Assembly (NCBI RefSeq): GCF_900112815.1
Contig: NZ_FOND01000002.1
Location: forward strand, 338,551 to 402,550
Direction of reading: 5' to 3'
Source: Blastococcus tunisiensis
GTDB taxonomy: Bacteria; Actinomycetota; Actinomycetes; Mycobacteriales; Geodermatophilaceae
DNA: 64,000 nucleotides
The notes beneath the pieces are model-generated. The model saw nothing but the letters and a program-made list of their open reading frames with translations. It was not told where the DNA came from and made no database searches. Numbering within the stretch: position 1 is the first letter of the stretch; each line of letters opens with the position of its first letter. Positions 26,891-36,519 of this stretch are shown here, one piece after another. Both the position numbers and the translations under genes were made by a program.

Positions 26891-28468
26891 GTGGATCCGA
26901 GGGCTGTATGGTCCGCCCTGCGGCAGGGCTGGAAATACTCCGTCGCGGGTCTGGTCCTCGGCGCCCTCCTCGGTTTCGGTGTGGGCTTCGTCGTGGGCCC
27001 CAGCTATTCGACGAGCATGCAGTTCTTCGTCTCCACAACGGAATCGGCCTCGACGTCCGAGGCCTTCCAGGGTTCTCAGCTCGCTCAGCAGCGGGTGGCG
27101 TCCTACGCCGACCTGCTGACCGGCAAGGAGCTGGGTGAGCGCGTCGCGCGGCGGCTGGACTCGGACATGGCTCCGGAGGAACTGGCGAGCAAGGTCTCCG
27201 CCTCGACGGTCACCGGCACCATCCTCATCGACGTGACGGTCAGCGACTCCACCCCGGACCGGGCAGAGGAGATCGCCGAGGCGATCGGCATCGAGTTCCC
27301 CGAGCTCGTCGCCGACCTGGAGAACCCCACCGGTGACGCGCAGTCCCCGGTGTACGTCGCCCAGACCGACAAGCCGGGCGCCGCCTTCTCCCCTTCGCCT
27401 CCGCTGACGGTGCGCAACGCGCTGTTCGGCGGCGTCCTCGGGCTCCTGGCGGGTGCCGCTCTCGCTATCACCCGGGTGCTCCTCGACCGCTCGGTCACCA
27501 ACCAGGAGGACGTCGAGGAACTCACCGGCGCCCCGGTGATCGGCGTCGTCTTCCGGGACGACGCCCTGGACGAGCGGCACACGTTCGAGCAGGTGGAGAG
27601 CCGCACCGCCGAGCACTATCGGCAATTGCGCACCAATCTGCAGTTCCTCAGCGTCGACGACCCTCCCGAGGTCATCATGGTGTCGAGTTCCGTTCCCGCC
27701 GAGGGCAAGACCACCATGGCGATCAACCTCGCCATGGCGCTCGCCGACGCCGGCCGCCGCGTCACCGTGGTAGAGGCCGATCTGCGTCGCCCCAAGGTGA
27801 CCGAGTACCTGCAGCTGGTCTCCGGCGTCGGCCTGACCAACCTGCTGGCGGGGACCGCCGACCTCGACGACGTCGCCCAGCAGGTCGGCGACCGCGACCT
27901 GTACGTCATCGCTGCGGGCCCCACGCCGCCGAACCCGAGCGAGCTGCTCGGCTCGAGCAGCATGGCGACGCTGCTGGAGAAGCTGCGCAGCGAGAACGAC
28001 TACGTCATCGTCGACGCCGCGCCGCTGCTGCCGGTCGCCGACTCCTGGGGCCTGGCCGCGCACACCGACGGTGTCCTCCTCTCCGTGCGCCACGGCAGCA
28101 CCCGGATGGAGCAGCTCGCGGAGGCCGGCGTAGCGATCGCGAGGGTGGGGGCCAAGCTGCTCGGCGTCGTACTGAACATGGTCCCGCTCAAGGGGGAGCT
28201 GGCCGCCGCGCACGCTCAGGGCTACGACTACGGCTATGCCGCCGACCGGCTGCCGACCGGGTCGGCTACCCCGTCTTCGTCGGCCGAGGCGGCGCGCTCC
28301 GGGGTGTCCGGCGGCGCGGTCGCGAAGATTCCCACCTCGGCAGAGCGCCCGCCGGCCGGAAGCGGGCGGAACCTCATGGAGCCGGCCGGCCAGCGCTCGG
28401 CTCCGGTGCCGCCGGTCCCTGCTATCCCGAGGACCAACCGCGTCAAACCGCGCAGGTTCCCGAAGTAG
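26891..28468 (+). CDS. Wzz/Wzc-type polysaccharide co-polymerase and tyrosine kinase
   Basis: A 525-residue inner-membrane protein that controls EPS chain length and export. Residues 1-190 form a Wzz domain between two membrane helices (about 16-35 and 178-196). A cytosolic BY-kinase follows, with Walker A SSVPAEGKTT at 265-274 (Lys273), Walker A' VVEADLRRPK and Walker B YVIVDAAPLL near 373. The tyrosine cluster is short (GYDYGY near 445), then a Pro/Ser-rich basic tail of about 70 residues. GTG 26891 has GGGGG six bases upstream. The 130-base gap before it suggests its own promoter. Partner phosphatase: 16195-16821. Confidence 0.9.
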   Translation: MDPRAVWSALRQGWKYSVAGLVLGALLGFGVGFVVGPSYSTSMQFFVSTTESASTSEAFQGSQLAQQRVASYADLLTGKELGERVARRLDSDMAPEELASKVSASTVTGTILIDVTVSDSTPDRAEEIAEAIGIEFPELVADLENPTGDAQSPVYVAQTDKPGAAFSPSPPLTVRNALFGGVLGLLAGAALAITRVLLDRSVTNQEDVEELTGAPVIGVVFRDDALDERHTFEQVESRTAEHYRQLRTNLQFLSVDDPPEVIMVSSSVPAEGKTTMAINLAMALADAGRRVTVVEADLRRPKVTEYLQLVSGVGLTNLLAGTADLDDVAQQVGDRDLYVIAAGPTPPNPSELLGSSSMATLLEKLRSENDYVIVDAAPLLPVADSWGLAAHTDGVLLSVRHGSTRMEQLAEAGVAIARVGAKLLGVVLNMVPLKGELAAAHAQGYDYGYAADRLPTGSATPSSSAEAARSGVSGGAVAKIPTSAERPPAGSGRNLMEPAGQRSAPVPPVPAIPRTNRVKPRRFPK

Positions 28469-28813
28469 GGCTCACGCCTCGATCCGCCGGCTATCTCGAT
28501 GCTCCTGATCTTGGTCGGGGCGGTGCGGGGAGGGGCATGAGTGGTCGGCCGGTCGTGTCCGGCTGCTTCATCTGGGGTCGTTCCTCGCACCGCTCTGCGG
28601 CTGGAGCAGTCATGTGGTGGCTGTGCCGGGGCGGCCGGGTGGCATCCGTTCGTCACGAGCCACCGGCGATCCCCGCTCGACCGGCGGATCGAGGCGGAGA
28701 CGTCGGACACGGTTGGACCCTCTGACCCCGAGGAGCTAGTTGCGTCCACATACCCGGCGAAACGACCTAGCGTGGGCGCCTGCTGCTTCGGCCGACCGGG
28801 CCGTCGCCGAGTC
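28469..28813. other. 345-base intergenic region without a supported gene
   Basis: Open frames here have no homology that I recognise and poor codon structure; one merely extends the lipoprotein frame upstream. I see no clear hairpin after the kinase stop. A promoter for the lipoprotein is expected in the last 100 bases, but I cannot pick one confidently. Confidence 0.4.
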
Positions 28814-29659
28814 ATGGGAAGTGGAGGAATGGGCACTCGGTCTCGATGGAAACTCGTAGCTCTCGGGGCGGCCGTGTGCGTCCTCGTCACGGCGTCGTGC
28901 TCGTCGTCCGAGGCGCCGGATGGCCTCGCTGCCAGCAGCCCGCGCACCAATGGCACGTACCTGGCGTTGGGCGATTCAGTTCCTTTCGGGTCGTACGACG
29001 GCGCAGGGGACGCGTACGAGGACGCCGACAACTTCGTCGGTTATCCGCAGTTGGTCGGGGCGCAGCTCGGTCTCGCCGTGAGCAACGCGGCGTGTCCTGG
29101 AGAGACGACGGTGTCCTTCCGGGACGGCGGATGCGGCTATCGGGAGTCCTACCCGCTGCACGTGTCGTACGGGTCGGCCGGCCAGCCGCAACTGGACTTC
29201 GCCCTGGAGAAGCTGGCCGAGCTTGACGACGTGGAGTTGGTGACGGTGCAGCTCGGTGCGAACGACGCATTCGAGTGCCAGCGGTCCACCCGAAGTCGCT
29301 GCACTGACGCAACGGACGTGCAGGCATTCGCGCGGTCGGTGCAGTCGAACCTGGACTCGATCTTGTCGGCGCTGCGTGAGAAGGCGGGTTACGGGGGGCA
29401 GCTCGTCGTCGTGACGTACTACGTCCCCAACTCAGATGAAGCGTTCGGGCAGGCGCTCCGGACGTTGGACGAAGTGATCGACACGGTGGCCAGGGCCCAC
29501 GACGCTGCCGTCGCGGACGGCTACGAGGCCTTTCGCGAGAAGGCCGAGACGACCGCTGGCGATACGGTCGAGGCGGGACTGGTCTACCCGAACGACGTGC
29601 ACCCGACCGACGCGGGGCAGCGGGTGCTCGCCGACGCGGTGCTCGCCGTCGTCGACTGA
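28814..29659 (+). CDS. SGNH/GDSL-type hydrolase lipoprotein
   Basis: A 281-residue exported esterase. The signal peptide ends in the lipobox VTASC, giving lipidated Cys29. SGNH blocks are visible: ALGDSVPFG (nucleophile Ser), QLGANDAF (block III Asn) and NDVHPTDAG (catalytic Asp-His near the C-terminus). Such enzymes remove acyl groups from glycans or lipids. Placed at the end of the EPS locus it could trim acyl decorations of the polymer. ATG 28814 or 28829 may be the start; the GGAGG motif at 28823-28827 is too close to the second to decide. Confidence 0.8.
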   Translation: MGSGGMGTRSRWKLVALGAAVCVLVTASCSSSEAPDGLAASSPRTNGTYLALGDSVPFGSYDGAGDAYEDADNFVGYPQLVGAQLGLAVSNAACPGETTVSFRDGGCGYRESYPLHVSYGSAGQPQLDFALEKLAELDDVELVTVQLGANDAFECQRSTRSRCTDATDVQAFARSVQSNLDSILSALREKAGYGGQLVVVTYYVPNSDEAFGQALRTLDEVIDTVARAHDAAVADGYEAFREKAETTAGDTVEAGLVYPNDVHPTDAGQRVLADAVLAVVD

Positions 29660-29734
29660 GCTGAGGCGCGCACGAACTCGCCGCAACCGTCGGCGCGGTG
29701 CGTTGTCTCACACCGGGTGTGGCAACCTGCGGGC

Positions 29735-30733
29735 GTGCTGAAGCGTCGAGTTCGCCGGGTGGTCGTGTCCGGGTTCCTCCTTGCCGTCGCGGTGACCGGC
29801 CTCACGGCCTGCCGGACCTCGCCCAGCGTCGCCGCCTACGTGGGCGACGAGCAGATCTCGGTGAGCGAGCTGGAATCGGCCGTCGACGACCGGCTCGCCG
29901 AGCCCGAGGTCGCCGCCTTCGCCGAGGGCCAGGAGGACGAGTTCACCCGGCGTGTGCTCGGCCTGCTCGTGCAGGAGGAGGTCTACGACGCCGCCGCCGA
30001 GCGCTACGACGTGCGGGTCACCGACGCCCAGGTGCGCGCCCGCATCGACGAGCTGCTCGGTGGCGAGGACGAGGACGACGTGTTCGGCCAGCTCGCCGAG
30101 CAGGGCATCGGCCGCGCCGACGTCCTGGAGAACGTCCGCCAGCAGCTCGTGCGGCGGGAGATCGCCGAGGCCGAGGGCGGAGCCGACGCGCTCAGCCAGC
30201 AGGCCCTGCGGGCCCGCTACGAGGAGGTCCGGGAGACCCTCGGCCAGGTCTCCTTCGGCTACATCACCGTGCCCGACGACGCGACGGCGCAGGCCGTCGT
30301 CGCCCAGCTGAACGCCGACCCGGCCGCCTACCCGGCCCTCGCCGCGCAGTACCCCGGCGCCGCCACGACCCCCGCGCTGGAGTCGCGCGCACCCGGTGAG
30401 CTGCCGGCGGTCCTCGCCGAGGGGATCCAGGCGGCCGAGCCCGGCACCGCGTTCGCGACCCCGGTGCCCGAGGCCGGCGGCGTCGTCGTCACGTTCGTGG
30501 AGGGCGTCGTCTACCCGTCGTTCGAGGAGGTCCGCCCGCAGCTGGAGGACGAGGCCGCCCAGGCGGTCGAGGCGGTGGGCGACGAGCTGATCGGCACCGT
30601 CCGCGAGGACCTCGGCGTGACCGTGAACCCGCGCTACGGGGTGCTCGAGGAGGGCCGCCTGGTGCCCGCCGACGGCGGCGTGGTCGACATCCTCGGCGAC
30701 GACGACCCCGAGCTGGCGGCCCCCGCCGAGTAG
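29735..30733 (+). CDS. SurA-like peptidyl-prolyl isomerase-domain lipoprotein
   Basis: A 332-residue lipoprotein with signal sequence VVVSGFLLAVAVTGLTAC (lipidated Cys26). A SurA_N-type helical domain follows (GDEQISVSELESAVDDRL, FTRRVLGLLVQEEVYD). The middle segment FGYITVPDDATAQAVVAQL is a degenerate rotamase-like domain. It probably chaperones exported proteins. GTG 29735 is preceded by CAACCT six bases upstream, a leaderless arrangement; GTG 29717 would add six residues. In many actinobacteria this gene sits between mfd and mazG; here the EPS genes separate it from mfd. Confidence 0.83.
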   Translation: MLKRRVRRVVVSGFLLAVAVTGLTACRTSPSVAAYVGDEQISVSELESAVDDRLAEPEVAAFAEGQEDEFTRRVLGLLVQEEVYDAAAERYDVRVTDAQVRARIDELLGGEDEDDVFGQLAEQGIGRADVLENVRQQLVRREIAEAEGGADALSQQALRARYEEVRETLGQVSFGYITVPDDATAQAVVAQLNADPAAYPALAAQYPGAATTPALESRAPGELPAVLAEGIQAAEPGTAFATPVPEAGGVVVTFVEGVVYPSFEEVRPQLEDEAAQAVEAVGDELIGTVREDLGVTVNPRYGVLEEGRLVPADGGVVDILGDDDPELAAPAE

Positions 30734-30763
30734 CCCGTCGGCACCGCTCGCGAGACTGGCCGG

Positions 30764-31711
30764 GTGCCCGTCGCCCTCGTCGTCCGCGTCGACCCCCGTC
30801 TCCCCGCGCTGCTCGGGGCGGCCGGGTGGCAGGCCGTGACCGGGCCCCGGGCCGTGGTCGCCCTCCCCGGGGCCGACGCGGACGCGGCGATGCTGCGGGC
30901 GGCCGGCGTCGCGGTGCAGGACCTGCCCGACGCCGTGGCGGCGGCGGAGCGGGCCGACGACGTCGTCTGCCTGGCATCGCCCGCCGAGGCCGCCGCCTTC
31001 TCCGGTGTCCCGGTCGTCGTCGGAGCGCCGGAGCCGCCCGGCGCGCGGCTGCTCGACGTCGTCGCCGTCATGGACCGGCTCCGGTCACCGGGCGGCTGCC
31101 CCTGGGACGCCGAGCAGACGCACTCCTCGCTGCGCGGCTACCTGCTCGAGGAGGCGCACGAGGCCTACGACGCGATCGTCGACGACGACCCGGTGGCCAT
31201 GCGGGAGGAGCTGGGCGACGTCCTGCTCCAGGTGGCCTTCCACGCGCGGGTGGCCGCCGAGGCCGCACCGGAGCGCCGGTTCGACATCGACGACGTCGCC
31301 GGCGACCTGGTCGACAAGCTGGTCCGGCGGCACCCGCACGTCTTCGGGAACGCCGGCCCGCGCGACGTGGCGCAGGTCGAGGCCGGCTGGGAGGAGATCA
31401 AGAAGGCGGAGAAGCAGCGGCGGTCGCCCACCGAGGGGGTCTCGCGGTCGCAGCCGGCGGCCGCGTGGGGAGCCGCCCTGGTGCGGCGGGCGGGGCGGGC
31501 CGGGCTGAGCATCCCCACGCCGGCCGAGCTGTCGGCGCGTAGTCCCGAGGAGCTGGGGGAGCGGCTGCTCGCCGTCGTCACCGCCGCCGAGCAGCGCGGC
31601 TGGGACGTCGAGGACGCCCTCCGCGAGGCGGTCCGCCGCTACGCCGGCGAGCTCGACGCCGAGGCGGAGGAGCGCGGCACCGTCGACTCACCCGAAGGAG
31701 ACCGGCCCTGA
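30764..31711 (+). CDS. mazG: Nucleoside triphosphate pyrophosphohydrolase
   Basis: Hydrolyses aberrant (d)NTPs to monophosphates, limiting mutagenic nucleotides. The 315-residue product has an N-terminal 90-residue tetrapyrrole-methylase-like remnant, then the catalytic helical core with metal ligands in LLEEAHEAYDAI and REELGDVLLQVAFH. Also present are GGCPWDAEQTHSSLRGYL and the HPHVFG motif with the EIKKAEK segment of MazG. GTG 30764 lies 30 bases after the lipoprotein. Its stop overlaps a possible CTG start of the following MscS gene. Confidence 0.93.
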   Translation: MPVALVVRVDPRLPALLGAAGWQAVTGPRAVVALPGADADAAMLRAAGVAVQDLPDAVAAAERADDVVCLASPAEAAAFSGVPVVVGAPEPPGARLLDVVAVMDRLRSPGGCPWDAEQTHSSLRGYLLEEAHEAYDAIVDDDPVAMREELGDVLLQVAFHARVAAEAAPERRFDIDDVAGDLVDKLVRRHPHVFGNAGPRDVAQVEAGWEEIKKAEKQRRSPTEGVSRSQPAAAWGAALVRRAGRAGLSIPTPAELSARSPEELGERLLAVVTAAEQRGWDVEDALREAVRRYAGELDAEAEERGTVDSPEGDRP

Positions 31712-31755
31712 TCGCCGAACCGCTCGACATCCCGTCCCTGACCGCTGCCGAGGAC

Positions 31756-32997
31756 GTGGCGGACCTGGTGCCCGACGAGACCTGGCAGCTCGTCGCCCTG
31801 CTGGCCGTCGCCGCGTTGGCGGCCTGGCTGGTCGGCGTGCTGATCGGGGTCCTGGTGCGCCGGCTGGCCCGCACGTCGGTGGTCGCGGCCGACCTGTCCC
31901 GTCGCGGCCGGGCGCCGCTGCGGACGCTGCTGGTGCTGATCGCCGTCACGGTCGTGCTCGACGCCGGGCCCGCCCTCGGCGGCTGGCGGGACCCGGTGGT
32001 GCGGGTGCTCGGGCTGGCCCTGATCGCCACCGTCGGCTGGCTGCTGGCGGTCGCGGTGCAGGTGGCCGCGGACATGGCGCTGGCCCGGTACGACGTCGAC
32101 GTCGTCGACAACCGGCACGCCCGCCGGGTCCGCACGCAGATCTCGCTGCTGCGCCGGCTGGCGATCGTGCTCGTCGTCGTCCTGACGATCGCGGCGATGC
32201 TGCTGACCTTCCCCGCGGCGCGGGCCGCCGGCGCCGGCATCCTGGCCAGCGCGGGGGTCATCTCCATCGTCGCCGGCCTGGCCGCCCAGACGTCGCTGGC
32301 CAACGTCTTCGCCGGGCTGCAACTGGCCTTCACCGACGCGATCCGGGTCGACGACGTGGTGGTGGTCGAGGACGAGTGGGGGCGGATCGAGGAGATCACG
32401 CTGACCTACGTCGTCGTCCACATCTGGGACGACCGCCGGCTGGTGCTGCCCTCGACGTACTTCACGACCACGCCGTTCGAGAACTGGACCCGCAAGGAGT
32501 CCGCCGTCCTGGGCTCGGTCGAGCTGGACGTCGACTGGACGGTGCCCTTCGACGAGATGCGCACCGAGCTGCACCGGCTGCTGGAGGACGAGGGCGGTCG
32601 GGGCCCCGAGCTCTGGGACGGCCGGGTGGGCGTGCTGCAGGTGACCGACGCGGTCGGCTCGGTGGTGCGGGCCAGGGTGCTGGTCAGCGCCCAGGACGCC
32701 GGGACGCTGTTCGACCTGCGCTGCCACGTCCGCGAGCACCTGGTCGGCTGGCTCCAGCGCGAGCACCCCGAGGGTCTGCCGCACGTGCGCGTCGAGGGCG
32801 CCTCCATCGCGCCGAGCGCGGTCCGGGCGGGCCGGCGCCCGCTCGCGCCGTCGTCGTCCGACAGCTCGCTGTTCACCGGCAGCACCCAGGCGCGCGAGCG
32901 CTCACGGGCGTTCGCCGGGCCCAGCCAGGAGGAGGTCGCCGACCGCGACACGGCTCCCGGACCCCCGGAGGACGACCGCCCGGAGCGCGGCAGCTGA
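31756..32997 (+). CDS. MscS-family mechanosensitive ion channel
   Basis: A 413-residue small-conductance channel protecting against osmotic downshock. About four membrane helices are visible; the pore-lining helix and following segment read SAGVISIVAGLAAQTSLANVFAGLQLAFTD in two stretches, typical of MscS. The beta domain follows (VDDVVVVEDEWGRIEEITLTYV, LVLPSTYFTTTPFENW). A Ser/Pro-rich disordered tail ends the protein. GTG 31756 has only weak ribosome-site support; in-frame CTG 31708 has AAGGAG seven bases upstream and overlaps the mazG stop, so translation may begin there. Confidence 0.9.
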   Translation: MADLVPDETWQLVALLAVAALAAWLVGVLIGVLVRRLARTSVVAADLSRRGRAPLRTLLVLIAVTVVLDAGPALGGWRDPVVRVLGLALIATVGWLLAVAVQVAADMALARYDVDVVDNRHARRVRTQISLLRRLAIVLVVVLTIAAMLLTFPAARAAGAGILASAGVISIVAGLAAQTSLANVFAGLQLAFTDAIRVDDVVVVEDEWGRIEEITLTYVVVHIWDDRRLVLPSTYFTTTPFENWTRKESAVLGSVELDVDWTVPFDEMRTELHRLLEDEGGRGPELWDGRVGVLQVTDAVGSVVRARVLVSAQDAGTLFDLRCHVREHLVGWLQREHPEGLPHVRVEGASIAPSAVRAGRRPLAPSSSDSSLFTGSTQARERSRAFAGPSQEEVADRDTAPGPPEDDRPERGS

Positions 32998-33017
32998 GCG
33001 GGTCTGGCGCGGCTGGT

Positions 33018-34307
<1,290 letters not shown>

Positions 34308-34332
34308 GCCGCCCAGCGATGAGCGCGAGCGG

Positions 34333-34890
34333 ATGAGCAACGTCCGTGCCCGGCGCGGCGGGTCGCCGGGCGACAGCCGGCGCACCGGCCGGGCCCCCCG
34401 GGTGCACTCCACCCGGCCGGTCCCGGCCGGGCTGCGCAGCAGCGCCACCAGCCGGCCGGGCGCCCGCCGGGGGATGCGCCGGTCGGTCCGGTCCACGACC
34501 GCGACGGCGCCCCGCCGGCGGCCGATGGTCACCGGCCGGGCGGTGCTGCTGGGCGGCCTCGTGCTGCTGCTCGCGCTGACCCTGGCCGGGCCGATCCGCC
34601 AGTACCTGGCCGGGCAGGCCGAGCTGGAGCAGCTCGCCGCCGAGGGCCGGGAGCTGGACCAGCGGGCGGTGGAGCTGGGCGAGCAGCTCGAACGGCAGTC
34701 CGACCCCGTCTACGCCCAGCGGCAGGCCCGCGAGCGGCTCACCTACGTGCTGCCCGGCGACCGGCTGGTCGTCGTCGTCGACGGCGAGGCGGTGGAGGGC
34801 GACGCCGGCACGCTGGCCTCGGCCGGCCCGGACGAGCAGCTGCCCTGGTACGAGGGCCTGATGCAGTCACTGGCCGACGCCGACGGCTGA
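34333..34890 (+). CDS. Septum formation initiator protein (FtsB/DivIC type)
   Basis: A 185-residue bitopic membrane protein of the divisome. About 65 basic cytosolic residues precede one membrane helix (AVLLGGLVLLLALTLAG, about 70-86). An extracellular coiled coil follows (LAGQAELEQLAAEGRELDQR), then the family's ARERLTYVLPGDRLVVV motif. Such proteins link FtsL and FtsQ during septation. It follows eno by 25 bases. The basic, Arg/Ser/Pro-rich N-terminus is longer than in E. coli FtsB but common in actinobacteria. Confidence 0.9.
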   Translation: MSNVRARRGGSPGDSRRTGRAPRVHSTRPVPAGLRSSATSRPGARRGMRRSVRSTTATAPRRRPMVTGRAVLLGGLVLLLALTLAGPIRQYLAGQAELEQLAAEGRELDQRAVELGEQLERQSDPVYAQRQARERLTYVLPGDRLVVVVDGEAVEGDAGTLASAGPDEQLPWYEGLMQSLADADG

Positions 34891-34892
34891 TC

Positions 34893-34952
34893 AAGGACCC
34901 CCTCCTCCCCGCCCCTCGCAAGCTCGGGGCGGTGCCCTGGAGGGGGCCGTTC
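34893..34952. repeat. Palindromic intergenic repeat, copy A
   Basis: Begins AAGGACCCCCTCC directly after the FtsB-like stop and ends GCCGTTC. The core CCCCTCGCAAGCTCGGGG is an imperfect palindrome, and the outer arms CCCCCTCC/GGAGGGGG pair. The same layout recurs at 39263, 50649 and, degenerate, 43898. Likely doubles as a terminator. Confidence 0.75.
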
Positions 34953-34986
34953 GCGCCCGGCCAACGCCCTCCCGCACACTCGTCGG

Positions 34987-35490
34987 GTGGACGAACGCGT
35001 GACCGACGTCGAGCGGGAGATCGTCGCCCGGCAGCTCGGCCGGCCGCCGCGGGCCCTGGTCGCGGTGGCGCACCGCTGCCCGTGCGGTCAGCCCGACGTC
35101 GTCGAGACGGCACCGCGGCTCGAGGACGGCACGCCGTTCCCGACGCTGTACTACCTGACCTGCCCGCGGGCCACGGCCGCGGCCAGCCGGCTGGAGTCGG
35201 CCGGCCGGATGCGCGACTGGCAGGACGAGCTGGCCACCGATCCCGAACTCGCCGCCGGTTACCAGCGGGCGCACGAGGCCTACCTCGCCACCCGGGACGA
35301 GCGGGACGTGCTGCCGACGCGGATGACCGCCGGTGGCATGCCCGACCGGGTGAAGTGCCTGCACGCGCTCGCCGGGCACGCCCTCGCCGCCGGCCCGGGC
35401 GTCAACCCGATCGGCGACCGGGCGGTCGAGGAGATGGGGGAGTGGTGGGCCGCAGGCCCCTGCGCCCGCCCTGCCGAGGGAACCCCGTGA
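34987..35490 (+). CDS. DUF501 family protein
   Basis: A 167-residue cytosolic protein of unknown function. Conserved features are the Cys-containing motif AHRCPCGQPDVVET, FPTLYYLTCPR, and the late segment MPDRVKCLHALAGHALA with paired Cys/His. These suggest a metal site, but no biochemical function is known to me. It is nearly always found between the FtsB/DivIC and Ppx/GppA genes in actinobacteria, as here. GTG 34987 or 34999 may be the start. Its stop lies inside an imperfect hairpin that precedes the next gene. Confidence 0.88.
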   Translation: MDERVTDVEREIVARQLGRPPRALVAVAHRCPCGQPDVVETAPRLEDGTPFPTLYYLTCPRATAAASRLESAGRMRDWQDELATDPELAAGYQRAHEAYLATRDERDVLPTRMTAGGMPDRVKCLHALAGHALAAGPGVNPIGDRAVEEMGEWWAAGPCARPAEGTP

Positions 35491-35563
35491 GCGAGCGTGC
35501 GAGCTCACGCGGGGGTACAGCACCCTGGGGCACGTGCTCGACGAGCGTCAGCGAGGCGAGCGC

Positions 35564-36514
35564 GTGACCCGGGTCGCGGCCATCGACTGCGGCACCAACT
35601 CCATCCGGCTGCTGGTCGCCGACGTGCCCGAGGACGGCGCGCACACCGACCTGACCCGCCGGATGGAGGTCGTCCGCCTCGGTCAGGGAGTCGACGCCAC
35701 CGGCCGGCTCGCCCCGGAGGCGATCGAGCGCACCCGGCTCGCCCTCGCCGGGTACACCGACGCCGCCCGGGACCTGGGTGCCACGGCGATCCGGATGGCC
35801 GCCACCAGCGCCAGCCGGGACGCGGCCAACCGCGCGGACTTCGAGCAGATGGTGCTCAGCACGCTGGGCCGGCTGCCGGACGTGATCACCGGGCGCGAGG
35901 AGGCCGAGCTCTCCTTCCTCGGCGCCACCGCCTCGCTCGACGCGGCGGCCGTCGCGCACGGTGCGCCGCCGCCCCGCCCGCCGTTCCTGGTGGTCGACAT
36001 CGGCGGGGGGTCGACGGAGTTCGTGCTCGGCGACGACGCCGGCGTGCGGGCGGCCCGGTCGGTCGACATCGGTTGCGTCCGGCTCACCGAGCGGCACCTG
36101 CACGGCGACCCGCCGTCCGCCGAGGAGATCCGCCGGGCCGTGGACGACGTCCGCGCCGCCCTGGCGCAGGTGACCGCCGAGGTGCCGGTGGCCGAGGCGG
36201 GCACCCTGGTCGGCGTCGCCGGCTCGGTGACCACCGTCGCCGCGATCGCCCTCGGGCTGCCGGCCTACGACCCGGTCGCCATCCACGGGTCCCGCATCCC
36301 CGTGGCGACGGTGCGGGAGGTGTCCGAGGACCTGCTGGCCGCGACCCGGGAACGGCGCGCCGCAATGCCGGTCATGCACCCGGGGCGGGTCGACGTCATC
36401 GGCGCCGGCGCGCTGATCCTCCGGGTGCTGATGGACGAGTTCGGGCTCGCCGAGGTCGTGGTGAGCGAGCACGACATCCTCGACGGCATCGCCCTGCGCC
36501 TCGCCCGCGGCTGA
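35564..36514 (+). CDS. Ppx/GppA-family exopolyphosphatase
   Basis: Hydrolyses terminal phosphate of polyphosphate or pppGpp, linking phosphate storage with the stringent response. The 316-residue product has the ASKHA fold: [18 protein letters not shown] at the N-terminus (phosphate 1 loop), [12 protein letters not shown] and [15 protein letters not shown] (phosphate 2 loop). It lacks the extra C-terminal domains of E. coli Ppx, like mycobacterial Ppx proteins. GTG 35564 has GAGG seven bases upstream; an upstream GTG at 35534 is less likely. The next gene starts six bases after the stop. Confidence 0.92.
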   Translation: MTRVAAIDCGTNSIRLLVADVPEDGAHTDLTRRMEVVRLGQGVDATGRLAPEAIERTRLALAGYTDAARDLGATAIRMAATSASRDAANRADFEQMVLSTLGRLPDVITGREEAELSFLGATASLDAAAVAHGAPPPRPPFLVVDIGGGSTEFVLGDDAGVRAARSVDIGCVRLTERHLHGDPPSAEEIRRAVDDVRAALAQVTAEVPVAEAGTLVGVAGSVTTVAAIALGLPAYDPVAIHGSRIPVATVREVSEDLLAATRERRAAMPVMHPGRVDVIGAGALILRVLMDEFGLAEVVVSEHDILDGIALRLARG

Positions 36515-36519
36515 CGGCC

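Noticed and set aside
28740-28773. Promoter TTGCGT / TAGCGT before the SGNH lipoprotein
   Set aside because: The spacer is 22 bases, too long for a standard sigma-70-type promoter.
28541-28813. Upstream extension of the SGNH lipoprotein gene to 28541
   Set aside because: It would bury the lipoprotein signal peptide about 90 residues inside the protein.
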